A stretch of 9,248 nucleotides of DNA from CAJXZP01 sp964195485 (GCA_964195485.1 CAXMPG010000050.1:1-9248); one strand, 5' to 3'; counted from the first letter of the stretch, positions 1-7,046 are shown. Numbers and translations: made by a program. The notes: generated by a model not told the origin, from the sequence alone.

Positions 1-669
1 TCGTACACTTAAACCGTATTTCATATTTAAGGCTAACGTCTTAACCCCTCCACTATTAGGGTAAATATATTGATCAAAAGCTTTTTCCCCTATATATTCG
101 GGGTCTTCTGTACTACTCCAAAACCCACTCATAATACCCAATGCATTGAATTCCCCAGAAGTTAATCCTCCAGGACCATATCTAATTCCTCCAGGAAGAA
201 CAGTGAAACCACTGCTATTAGTTGCCGTGCCATCAGACCAAATCCAATGATTACCACCTTCTTCATTTAACTTTCCTGCAATGGTGTCGCTTCTACCTAA
301 ATAATCAATTAATTGGTTCCAATCATCAGTTGTAGGAACATGCCAATTTACAGGGCAAACATTTCTAGAATCAGAAACCGCAAACCAGTTATAAAGCCTA
401 CCATAATCTTTGACATTGTTCGTGTCATTATCAAAATCACAATAAGCTGGATTGATTAAGCCTTGCCAAGCAAAATCACTAGTTACATTTGGGATACTAT
501 CTCCATTTAAAAACCTTAGAACCTTTAAGTTTTCTTTAAACCAAACTTGTTGACCTATACTTATCGTCTGATAAATATTCCCATCAATATCACTAACCGA
601 TTGAGAGCCTCCAATAACAGGTCTAATTAACGCTAACAAAAAAAGGGTGAAAAATTGCACGGATTTCAT
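1..669 (-). CDS. Secreted FISUMP-domain protein, 3' end cut by window edge
   Basis: An open frame of 223 codons runs from an ATG at 669 to the left edge without a stop. The start is fixed by an in-frame TAG directly upstream (670-672). Residues 1-21 form a signal peptide (MK, then a hydrophobic run FFTLFLLAL), so the product is exported. The rest matches the Fibrobacter succinogenes major paralogous (FISUMP, TIGR02145) pattern: DIDGNIYQTISIGQQVWFKE at 27-46, YGRLYNWFAV at 89-98, CPVNWHVPTTDDWNQL at 105-120, GFTVLPGGIRY at 154-164, GFWSSTE at 182-188 and YGLSVR at 218-223. The last block is normally the end of the domain, so only a short tail or a C-terminal sorting or repeat domain should be missing. 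FISUMP proteins are surface or secreted proteins of unknown biochemical function, common in Bacteroidota and Fibrobacteres. It follows the alaS terminator, so it is probably transcribed alone, but I see no convincing promoter box. Family assignment is strong; function is unknown. Confidence 0.85.
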   Translation of the reverse strand, partial: MKSVQFFTLFLLALIRPVIGGSQSVSDIDGNIYQTISIGQQVWFKENLKVLRFLNGDSIPNVTSDFAWQGLINPAYCDFDNDTNNVKDYGRLYNWFAVSDSRNVCPVNWHVPTTDDWNQLIDYLGRSDTIAGKLNEEGGNHWIWSDGTATNSSGFTVLPGGIRYGPGGLTSGEFNALGIMSGFWSSTEDPEYIGEKAFDQYIYPNSGGVKTLALNMKYGLSVR

Positions 670-805
670 CTATCGAAAGTAAATGAAAAAAATTGCACAA
701 GCAAATTGTATTGGACGCAAAATACGTGTTAACTATAACAAATCCAGCATAGCTACACTTTTCAGCACTTATTTTAAGGCAAAAAGAACAATTTCAAAAA
801 ACAAA

Positions 806-835
806 AAGGGTGTGATTGGAAACAATCACACCCTT
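806..835 (-). terminator. Intrinsic terminator of alaS
   Basis: A perfect 13-bp inverted repeat (806-818 with 823-835; arm AAGGGTGTGATTG) encloses a 4-base loop. Read on the minus strand it begins 24 bases after the alaS stop codon and is followed by TTTTTGTTTTTTG (arm end plus 793-805), a classic Rho-independent terminator. On the plus strand the hairpin is not followed by a comparable T-run, so it acts mainly for alaS and separates it from the FISUMP gene. Confidence 0.9.
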
Positions 836-859
836 CTTTAATAATATTTTGATTAATCT

Positions 860-3475
860 CTAAGCCAGCTTCACAATACTCCTAGCATCAAGCAAAGCTT
901 TATCAATTCCCGATGAATCTTTACCCCCTGCAGTTGCAAAAAATGGTTGGCCTCCTCCTCCACCTTTAATGTTCTTAGCAATCTCTCTAATTATCTTACC
1001 CGCGTTTAAATCCTTAGACTTCGTTAACCCATCAGAAATACCAACAGTTAGCGTTGCCTTCTCACCAGATTTAGTGGCAACAACTATAAATAAGTCTTCT
1101 ACTTCTTTACGTAATTCATGAATAATGGTTTTCACATCATCCGCATTCATATCCAAAGTACGTGCGTGAAAATTCACACCATTTATTACTTCCAACTCAT
1201 CCTTTATGACTTGCTTAAAAGATTTCGCTCTTTCCGTTCTAAACGACATGATTTCTTTCTCTAAATTACCATTAGATGAAACCAAATCAGACAATGATTT
1301 CTCAATATCCTTTGGATTACGTAACGATGAACGCAAAGCTGTTAATATGTCTATATTATGGAAAATGAATTTCTGAGATTCTTCTCCGGTTACCGCTTCA
1401 ATTCTACGAACACCTGAAGCAATCGCACTTTCTGATGCTATTTTAAAGAATCCAATTTGTCCGGTAGCTTGTACATGCGTACCACCACAAAGCTCAATAG
1501 AATCTCCAAACTTGATTACACGAACCATGTCACCATACTTTTCTCCAAAAAGCATTAAAGCACCCATTTTCTCCGCTTCGCCAATTGGAATAGATCTATT
1601 CTCATTAAGGCTAATATTCTCTCGAATAATGGCATTTACTTTAATCTCAATTTCACGTATTTCCTCAGGAGTTACCTTTTGAAAATGGGAGAAATCAAAA
1701 CGTAAATACTTCTCGTTTACCATAGAGCCTTTTTGCTCTACATGCGTTCCTAAAACTTCTCTAAGAACATGGTGTAAAATATGAGTAGCGGTATGATTTG
1801 AGGTAGTTAAACTACGTTTTGATGCCGATACAACAGCCTTAAACTTTACAGTTAAGTCCTCCGGAAGTTCAGAAGTGAAATGAACAATTAACTTGTTTTC
1901 TTTCTTCGTATCAATAATACTTACTTTCTTACCTCCAAATTCAATAAAACCTTTATCTCCAACTTGGCCACCACCTTCAGGGTAAAATGGTGTAATGTTA
2001 AACACCAATTGAAATAAATCTTTTCCCTTTTGGTTTACCTTTCTGTATTTCGTGATTTTAACATCACTTGAAGTATAATCGTATCCAATAAACTCTTCAA
2101 CGTCATCTTCTTCCAATACAACCCAATCTTCAACTGTAACTTTGGTTGCTTTTCTAGAACGGTTTCTCTGTTCTTCAAGAGCAGAATTAAAACCATTAAT
2201 ATCCACCATCATTCCAGCTTCAGCAGCCATTAACTGGGTCAAATCAATTGGAAACCCAAAAGTATCGTACAACTCAAAAGCAAAATCACCTTTAACTTGT
2301 TTATGATGCTTCTTGTAATCCTCAAAGCGAATAATCCCTTTTGAAAGTGTTCTCAAAAAGCTTTCCTCCTCTTCTTTTACCACTTTCTCTATTAATCCTT
2401 TTTGCTTTTCTAATTCCGTAAACTGTGCTCCCATTAAATTAGCAAGTGGCATAACCAACTTTGTTAATGTAGGCGTATCAATATCAAGGAAACTATAACT
2501 AAACCGAACAGCGCGTCTTAAAATTCTTCTAATTACATAACCCGCACCCGTATTTGAAGGAAACTGTCCATCTGCAATCGCAAAGGCCACCGCTCTAATA
2601 TGGTCGGCTATAACTCTAAAAGCAACATCTTCTCTGCTATCACTAGCTTTATATTCTTTAACGGTATGCTTTTCTATCTCCTTTATTAAAGAGGTGAAGA
2701 TATCTGTATCATAATTAGATTGTTTAGCCTGTAAAACCATAGCCAAACGCTCCAAGCCCATTCCTGTATCAATATGTTTTGAAGGCAAGTTTTTCAAAGA
2801 CTTGTCAAACATACGAGTGTACTGGATGAAAACTAGATTCCAAATTTCAATAACTTGCGGATGATCTTCATTTACTAAAGCTTTTCCGTCCGTTTTTTTA
2901 CGTTCTTCATCAGAACGAATATCAACATGAATTTCAGAACACGGCCCACAAGGACCAGTTTCGCCCATTTCCCAGAAATTATCTTTTTTATCAAAACGCA
3001 TAATGCGATCGGCAGCCGCATACTTTTTCCAAATATCTTCTGCTTCTATATCAGCCTCCGTACCATCTTCTTTAGCACCTCCAAAAACGGTAATGTAAAT
3101 TCTGTCCTTATCAATTTTGTATACATTGGTCAATAAATCCCAAGCCATTTCAATAGCTTCTGCCTTAAAGTAATCACCAAAAGACCAGTTTCCCAACATT
3201 TCAAACATGGTATGGTGATAGGTATCTACCCCCACTTCTTCCAGGTCATTATGCTTTCCTGAAACGCGCAAACACTTTTGAGAATCGGTAACACGTACAT
3301 TTTTGGCAATAGATTCGCCTAAAAAGTACTCCTTAAATTGATTCATTCCTGCATTGGTAAACATCAATGTTGGATCATCCTTAATTACCATAGGTGCCGA
3401 AGGCACAACCTTATGGCCCTTACTTTCGAAGTAATCAAAAAATTGTTTTCTAATGGTATTTGAGTCCCAAGTCAT
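860..3475 (-). CDS. alaS: Alanyl-tRNA synthetase
   Basis: Cytoplasmic class II aminoacyl-tRNA synthetase that charges tRNA-Ala and edits mischarged Ser/Gly. At 871 residues it is full length (E. coli has 876). The catalytic domain occupies about residues 1-260, including the motif-2 region (TDSQKCLRVSGKHNDLEEVG, 63-82), FEMLGNWSFGDYFK (91-104) and HIDTGMGLERLAM (234-246). The editing domain carries the metal-binding HTATH (H561, H565) and CGGTH (C663, H667), so all four ligands are present. The C-terminal DHHA1/C-Ala domain ends with the glycine-rich KGGGGGQPFFATAGGKD (837-853). The PCGPCSEIH segment (175-183) is usual for bacterial AlaRS. The ATG at 3475 has an in-frame stop (TAA, 3485-3487) shortly upstream, which fixes the start. 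It is transcribed divergently from the M23 gene from a -7 box at 3517-3524 and ends at the hairpin at 806-835. Nothing in it looks degraded. Confidence 0.98.
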   Translation of the reverse strand: MTWDSNTIRKQFFDYFESKGHKVVPSAPMVIKDDPTLMFTNAGMNQFKEYFLGESIAKNVRVTDSQKCLRVSGKHNDLEEVGVDTYHHTMFEMLGNWSFGDYFKAEAIEMAWDLLTNVYKIDKDRIYITVFGGAKEDGTEADIEAEDIWKKYAAADRIMRFDKKDNFWEMGETGPCGPCSEIHVDIRSDEERKKTDGKALVNEDHPQVIEIWNLVFIQYTRMFDKSLKNLPSKHIDTGMGLERLAMVLQAKQSNYDTDIFTSLIKEIEKHTVKEYKASDSREDVAFRVIADHIRAVAFAIADGQFPSNTGAGYVIRRILRRAVRFSYSFLDIDTPTLTKLVMPLANLMGAQFTELEKQKGLIEKVVKEEEESFLRTLSKGIIRFEDYKKHHKQVKGDFAFELYDTFGFPIDLTQLMAAEAGMMVDINGFNSALEEQRNRSRKATKVTVEDWVVLEEDDVEEFIGYDYTSSDVKITKYRKVNQKGKDLFQLVFNITPFYPEGGGQVGDKGFIEFGGKKVSIIDTKKENKLIVHFTSELPEDLTVKFKAVVSASKRSLTTSNHTATHILHHVLREVLGTHVEQKGSMVNEKYLRFDFSHFQKVTPEEIREIEIKVNAIIRENISLNENRSIPIGEAEKMGALMLFGEKYGDMVRVIKFGDSIELCGGTHVQATGQIGFFKIASESAIASGVRRIEAVTGEESQKFIFHNIDILTALRSSLRNPKDIEKSLSDLVSSNGNLEKEIMSFRTERAKSFKQVIKDELEVINGVNFHARTLDMNADDVKTIIHELRKEVEDLFIVVATKSGEKATLTVGISDGLTKSKDLNAGKIIREIAKNIKGGGGGQPFFATAGGKDSSGIDKALLDARSIVKLA

Positions 3476-3513
3476 ACGTAAATATTAAAAATTGTTAGGC
3501 TTTTTTAAAGCGA

Positions 3514-3543
3514 TTGCAAAAATAGATTAATTCCTTAATTTTG
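3514..3543 (+). promoter_or_regulatory. Bacteroidota-type promoter of the M23-MerR operon
   Basis: A TTG (-33 element) at 3514-3516 is followed after 19 bases by TAATTTTG at 3536-3543, which fits the TTG-N19-TAnnTTTG promoter of the Bacteroidota primary sigma factor exactly. The expected transcript start near 3550 would leave a 5' leader of about 20 bases before the ATG at 3572. Confidence 0.7.
3517..3524 (-). promoter_or_regulatory. Probable -7 box for alaS
   Basis: On the minus strand this reads TATTTTTG, an exact match to the Bacteroidota -7 consensus TAnnTTTG, 41 bases upstream of the alaS ATG. No TTG is visible about 19-21 bases further upstream, so the -33 part is weak. The box lies inside the spacer of the plus-strand promoter at 3514-3543. 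Confidence 0.5.
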
Positions 3544-3571
3544 CCCTTTGAAATTTCCTCGAAAATAATAT

Positions 3572-4543
3572 ATGTCAAATACAAAATATAAGTACAATCC
3601 AGGTACTCTTTCCTATGAAAGAGAAGAGGCATCTATTAAATCTAGATCCCTAAAAACATTAGGTTTTTTCGCCTCTAGTATTGTCGTTGGAGGAATATTT
3701 TTTGCCGTTTTCTATTTTAATTTTGATTCTCCTAAAGAAAAAGAATTAAGCCGTGAAAATCAACAATGGCGTTTACAATATCAAATTGTAAACAAAAGAA
3801 TCGCTGAAATACAAAAAGTACTTGGTAATATAGAAGATCGTGATGATAATATATATCGCGTGATTTTTGAAGCAGAACCAATTCCACATGAAGTTAGACA
3901 AGCTGGCTTTGGTGGTACGGATCGTTACAAAGGATTAATGGGGTTCATTAATTCTGATGAAATTATGACTACGACAAAACATTTGGATCAATTATCAAAA
4001 CAAATCTATATTCAATCTAGATCTTTAGATGATGTGTATGAAATGGCACGGAATAAGGAAAAGATGTTAGCATCAATTCCTGCTATTATGCCTGTAGCAA
4101 ATAAAGATTTAAAAAGAATGGCTTCTGGTTACGGAATGAGATTACATCCTATTCTTAAAATTAGAAAAATGCATACAGGAATGGATTTCACATCTCCTAC
4201 AGGTACTGATATTTATTCCACAGGTGATGGTGTAGTGGTTGAAGTAAAAAACTCACGCACCGGATATGGTAAGCATGTGGTAATTGATCATGGTTTCGGG
4301 TACAGAACACGTTATGCACATATGGTGAAGTTTAATGTTAGAAAAGGTCAAAAGATTAAACGTGGTGATGTTATCGGATATGTGGGTAACACGGGTTTAT
4401 CTAAAGGCCCTCACCTTCATTATGAAGTGGAGAAAAACGGTAAGAAAATTAATCCTGCCAACTTTTACTCCAATGACCTATCTCCAGAAGAATATGAATT
4501 AATGCTTGAGATTTCATCCACTATCAATCAATCTTTCGACTAA
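3572..4543 (+). CDS. Membrane-anchored M23 (LytM-type) peptidoglycan endopeptidase
   Basis: Zinc metallopeptidase predicted to cut peptide cross-links in murein, acting on the periplasmic side of the inner membrane. The 323 residues show a basic cytoplasmic N-terminus (1-28), one transmembrane segment (about 29-50, GFFASSIVVGGIFFAVFYF) that is not followed by a signal cleavage site, and a helical coiled-coil-like region (about 54-88). A conserved linker with RDDNIYRVIFEAEP follows (90-103), then the M23 domain (about 183-297). Zinc ligands are H201 and D205 (HTGMD) and H283 (HLH, 281-283), with catalytic H250 (YAH). GYGMRLHP (186-193) precedes them. All catalytic residues are kept, so it should be an active enzyme rather than an EnvC/NlpD-like activator. 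It overlaps the following MerR gene by one base, and is divergent from alaS; from memory this neighbourhood is common in Bacteroidota. The natural substrate bond is not determinable from sequence. Confidence 0.93.
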   Translation: MSNTKYKYNPGTLSYEREEASIKSRSLKTLGFFASSIVVGGIFFAVFYFNFDSPKEKELSRENQQWRLQYQIVNKRIAEIQKVLGNIEDRDDNIYRVIFEAEPIPHEVRQAGFGGTDRYKGLMGFINSDEIMTTTKHLDQLSKQIYIQSRSLDDVYEMARNKEKMLASIPAIMPVANKDLKRMASGYGMRLHPILKIRKMHTGMDFTSPTGTDIYSTGDGVVVEVKNSRTGYGKHVVIDHGFGYRTRYAHMVKFNVRKGQKIKRGDVIGYVGNTGLSKGPHLHYEVEKNGKKINPANFYSNDLSPEEYELMLEISSTINQSFD

Positions 4544-4881
4544 TGCCATTAAAGTCTGAACCAGTTCAAAAAATGTTTTACCCAATTGGAGAAGTCGCCA
4601 AGATGTTTGACGTCAACACTTCTTTAATTAGATATTGGGAAAATGAATTTGATATCATCAAACCCAAAAAGAATAAAAAAGGTAACAGACTTTTTACAAA
4701 AATTGACGTAGAAAACTTAAGAATCATATACCATCTTGTTAAAGAACGTGGATTCACGCTAGATGGGGCAAAAAAGAAACTTAAAGAAAACAAGCAAGAC
4801 GTTATCAACGAACAAGAAATCATTGACCATCTATTAGAGGTTAAATCTTTCTTACTAGAATTGAAGAAAACGATTGATTAG
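4543..4881 (+). CDS. MerR-family transcriptional regulator, short form
   Basis: A 112-residue DNA-binding protein. Residues 12-30 (FYPIGEVAKMFDVNTSLIR) form the MerR helix-turn-helix, followed by YWENEF (31-36) and the wing with KGNRLFTKIDVENL (46-59), typical of MerR_1 (PF13411). Residues 60-80 form the second HTH-like pair (ERGFTLDGAKKKL). A short C-terminal helix (about 88-110) probably dimerises. There is no effector or metal-binding domain and no cysteine, so it does not look like a metal or redox sensor. Its ATG shares a base with the peptidase stop codon (TAATG at 4541-4545), implying translational coupling and joint transcription from the promoter at 3514-3543. Its target genes are unknown; regulation of envelope genes or of its own operon would be a guess. 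Confidence 0.9.
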   Translation: MPLKSEPVQKMFYPIGEVAKMFDVNTSLIRYWENEFDIIKPKKNKKGNRLFTKIDVENLRIIYHLVKERGFTLDGAKKKLKENKQDVINEQEIIDHLLEVKSFLLELKKTID

Positions 4882-4892
4882 TTCTTTTATCT

Positions 4893-5020
4893 GGGCGATT
4901 CCTAAATCTTCATTCCGTTATACTTCATAAAGAATCAGGTCGGGCTTTCCGCACTCGCTCTTTTACATGTATTCCATACACGTAAAAGGAGCTCAAATAA
5001 TTGCTTCTATCCCTATCGCA
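4893..5020. repeat. Structured intergenic element, probable dispersed flavobacterial repeat
   Basis: This non-coding block fills most of the gap between the convergent MerR and hldD genes. It starts with GGGCGATTCC and ends with CCCTATCGCA, whose GCGAT/ATCGC ends can pair. Inside, GATTC (4897-4901) can pair with GAATC (4932-4936), then GGTCGGGCTTTCCGC (4939-4951) follows, and then a long hairpin: 4957-4972 pairs with 4976-4992 (16 pairs positions, one A-C mismatch, one bulged G, loop TCC). From memory, many Flavobacteriaceae genomes carry intergenic elements with the same order: GGGCG start, GGTCGGGCTTTCC core, a variable hairpin whose 3' arm contains AAAAGGA, and a CTATCCCTAACGC-like end. 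No T-run follows the hairpin in either direction, so it is not a standard intrinsic terminator. Copy number cannot be seen here because only one copy is in the window. Confidence 0.6.
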
Positions 5021-5044
5021 ACTTTAGCACATTAAAACTATAGA

Positions 5045-6010
5045 CTAATAATACGTGTCCGTCTTCAGGTAATTCTGAACATAATCCTTAATACCATCTT
5101 CCAGTTCCGTAAAAGGTTTATCATAGCCAGCAGCACGTAACTTGTCAATAGTTGCTTCCGTAAAATATTGATACTTATCTCTGATATCTTCTGGAGTAGG
5201 GACAAAACTGATTTTAGGTTCTAGATCTAAAGCTTTAAAAGTAGCCGCTGCTAAATCATAAAAAGTACGCGATTTTCCAGTGCCTAAATTATAAAGGCCA
5301 CTATGGTCTCTCTTCTCCATATGGAACATCAAAACATCTAGTACATCTTCAATATAAATAAAATCACGTATTTGCTCTCCATCTTTATAGTTCGGATTAT
5401 GCGAAGCAAATAATTTCATTGCTCCCGTTTTTTGAATCTGATTGAACGTATGAAATACTACGGATGCCATTCTACTTTTATGAAATTCATTAGGGCCAAA
5501 AACATTGAAGAACTTAACACCTACCCAATGGTAAGGTTTCTTTTCTTCTTTTAAAGCCCAAATATCAAAATCATTTTTAGAATCTCCGTACGGGTTTAAT
5601 GGTTTCAAGTCAAAAGCCAATTCATCTTTATCTTCATAACCCAATTCACCCATTCCATAAGTCGCAGCCGATGAAGCGTAAACTAATGGCAAACCATAAC
5701 TAACACATTGCTTCCAAAGTTTCTTGGTGTAATCTAAGTTTAATCTATTGAATAATTCGACATCAAACTCGGTGGTATCCGTACGTGCACCTAAATGAAA
5801 GATAAACTCAGTTAATTTATGATTTTCATCTAACCAATCATGAAAGTCATCTCTATGAACCCGCTCAGTAACCATTTTTCCAATAAGGTTTTTATTCTTG
5901 TCCTCACGCGAAAAATCATCCACAACAATAATATCATTATACCCTTTCTTATTTAACCTACTTACCAATGCGCTAGCTATAAAACCAGCTGCTCCTGTTA
6001 CTACAATCAT
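5045..6010 (-). CDS. hldD: ADP-L-glycero-D-manno-heptose 6-epimerase
   Basis: Converts ADP-D-glycero-beta-D-manno-heptose to the L-glycero form, the last step of heptose precursor supply for the LPS inner core; cytoplasmic, NADP-dependent extended SDR enzyme, also called rfaD/waaD. The 321 residues are close to the E. coli length of 310. The Rossmann motif is TGAAGFIA (5-12), then SSAATYG (113-119), catalytic YGDSK (Y141, K145), and FHKSRMASV (176-184), where K178 matches the second catalytic lysine position of E. coli HldD. EQIRDFIYIEDV (212-223) and LYNLGTG (239-245) are further family blocks. The third glycine of the usual GxxGxxG is alanine (A12). The ATG at 6010 gives the standard MIVVTG start and lies just below a good -7 box. 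It is a single-gene unit, convergent with MerR and divergent from fabD. The assignment over other sugar epimerases rests on the HKSRMASV and YEDKDELAFDLKPLNPYGDS context. Confidence 0.92.
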   Translation of the reverse strand: MIVVTGAAGFIASALVSRLNKKGYNDIIVVDDFSREDKNKNLIGKMVTERVHRDDFHDWLDENHKLTEFIFHLGARTDTTEFDVELFNRLNLDYTKKLWKQCVSYGLPLVYASSAATYGMGELGYEDKDELAFDLKPLNPYGDSKNDFDIWALKEEKKPYHWVGVKFFNVFGPNEFHKSRMASVVFHTFNQIQKTGAMKLFASHNPNYKDGEQIRDFIYIEDVLDVLMFHMEKRDHSGLYNLGTGKSRTFYDLAAATFKALDLEPKISFVPTPEDIRDKYQYFTEATIDKLRAAGYDKPFTELEDGIKDYVQNYLKTDTYY

Positions 6011-6026
6011 CCTAAAAAAATTTTCA

Positions 6027-6034
6027 CAAAGATA
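6027..6034 (-). promoter_or_regulatory. Probable -7 box for hldD
   Basis: The minus strand reads TATCTTTG, an exact TAnnTTTG match, 16 bases upstream of the hldD ATG. A TTGTTG lies upstream, but its spacing to the box (about 13-16 bases) is shorter than the usual 19-21, so the -33 element is uncertain. A start just downstream would give a leader of about 10 bases. Confidence 0.5.
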
Positions 6035-6127
6035 CTAAAGCTAACCACAACAATTTACGTTATCCGAATTCCATTATCTAAATTCAATTACTTTTACCGC
6101 TTCAATTACGAGAACAAAAAACATTAT

Positions 6128-7009
6128 ATGAAAGGATTTGTATTTCCTGGGCAAGGAGCCCAATTCACAGGTATGGGATTAGACCTTTACGAAAACTCTG
6201 ATTTAGCAAAAGATTTATTTCAAAAAGCCAATAGTATTTTGGGCTTTGAAATATCAAAAATAATGTTCGAAGGAACACCCGAAGAATTAAAGCAAACAAA
6301 GGTTACACAACCGGCCGTATTTTTACATTCAGTAATTTTAGCAAAACTATTAGGTAGTGATTTTAATCCAGACATGGTAGCAGGTCATAGCTTAGGTGAG
6401 TTTTCTGCACTTGTAGCAGCTGGTGGGCTATCATTTGAAGATGGCCTTTCATTGGTGTCAAAAAGAGCGCTTGCAATGCAGAAGGCATGTGAATTAGAAC
6501 CGTCAACAATGGCGGCAATTATTGGTTTGGAAGATTCAGTTATTGAAACCATTTGTACGGAAGTAGATGGGGTCGTAGTTCCTGCCAATTACAACTCACC
6601 AGGACAATTAGTTATCTCTGGTGAAATAGATGCAATTAAGAAGGCTTGTGAACAGCTAACTGAAGCAGGCGCTAAAAGAGCTATGATTTTACCTGTTGGT
6701 GGAGCATTTCATTCTCCATTAATGAACCCAGCTAAATCTGAACTTGCTGATGCAATTGAAAACGCTATAATCAAATCTCCTATTTGTCCGATATATCAAA
6801 ATGTTTCAGCTAAAGGGGAAACAGATGCAAATACCATTAAAAAGAATTTAGTTTCACAACTTACAGCGCCCGTTTTATGGACACAGATAGAAAATCAAAT
6901 GCTATCTGATGGAATGAGTGAGTTAATTGAAGTTGGCCCTGGAAAAGTCTTACAGGGATTAATAAAAAAAATAGATAGAAGGTTTCCTACTTCTAGCGCA
7001 AGTATATAA
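6128..7009 (+). CDS. fabD: Malonyl-CoA:ACP transacylase
   Basis: Moves the malonyl group from malonyl-CoA to acyl carrier protein, supplying the extender unit for type II fatty acid synthesis; cytoplasmic. The 293 residues are of normal length (E. coli 309). Seen motifs are FPGQGAQ (6-12; Q9 of the oxyanion hole), GHSLGE (86-91) with nucleophile S88, R113 (SKRALAMQ) that binds the malonyl carboxylate, AFHSPLM (193-199) with catalytic H195, Q244 (VSQLTAPV) and VGPGKVLQGLIKKIDR (269-284). All catalytic residues are present, and the malonate-binding arginine argues against a different acyl specificity. MKGFVFPGQG is the family's standard start. The upstream region has only a near-match -7 box (TACTTTTA, 6089-6096) and no clear -33. 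It stands alone, away from the usual fabH/fabG/acpP neighbours, and ends at the hairpin at 7017-7046. Confidence 0.96.
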   Translation: MKGFVFPGQGAQFTGMGLDLYENSDLAKDLFQKANSILGFEISKIMFEGTPEELKQTKVTQPAVFLHSVILAKLLGSDFNPDMVAGHSLGEFSALVAAGGLSFEDGLSLVSKRALAMQKACELEPSTMAAIIGLEDSVIETICTEVDGVVVPANYNSPGQLVISGEIDAIKKACEQLTEAGAKRAMILPVGGAFHSPLMNPAKSELADAIENAIIKSPICPIYQNVSAKGETDANTIKKNLVSQLTAPVLWTQIENQMLSDGMSELIEVGPGKVLQGLIKKIDRRFPTSSASI

Positions 7010-7016
7010 TGTTAAG

Positions 7017-7046
7017 AAGCCTCTTTTCTGAATTGAAAAGGGGCTT
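7017..7046. terminator. Hairpin between convergent fabD and DUF983 genes
   Basis: A 12-bp stem (AAGCCTCTTTTC, 7017-7028, with 7035-7046; one G-T wobble) has a 6-base loop. It begins 8 bases after the fabD stop, and its right arm touches the DUF983 stop codon. The T-run after it is short on both strands (TTTATACTT on plus, CTTCTTAAC on minus), so it is probably a weak shared terminator for the two converging transcripts. Confidence 0.6.

Noticed and set aside
670..805. Promoter for the FISUMP gene (minus-strand TACAATTTG and TATTTTG)
   Set aside because: Both miss the TAnnTTTG spacing by one base and neither has a -33 element at about 19 bases, so no box could be called.
683..841. A 52-codon plus-strand open frame in the alaS-FISUMP intergenic region (MKKIAQANCIGRKIR...)
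   Set aside because: Its last third reads through both arms of the alaS terminator hairpin, it has no visible promoter or ribosome binding site, and its composition (lysine/asparagine-rich) is what random AT-rich sequence gives.
2927..3136. 69-codon plus-strand frame inside alaS
   Set aside because: Lies wholly within the conserved alaS catalytic domain on the opposite strand; phenylalanine/isoleucine-rich translation is typical of an antisense shadow.
4578..4823. 81-codon minus-strand frame opposite the MerR gene
   Set aside because: Fully antisense to a clear MerR HTH protein; its serine/leucine/phenylalanine richness comes from the lysine-rich sense strand.
6089..6096. TACTTTTA as the fabD promoter -7 box
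   Set aside because: It misses the final G of TAnnTTTG and has no TTG at a suitable distance upstream, so it is mentioned under fabD but not called as a feature.
6385..6588. 67-codon minus-strand frame inside fabD
   Set aside because: Antisense to the catalytic region of fabD; serine/threonine/alanine-rich shadow with no start signals.
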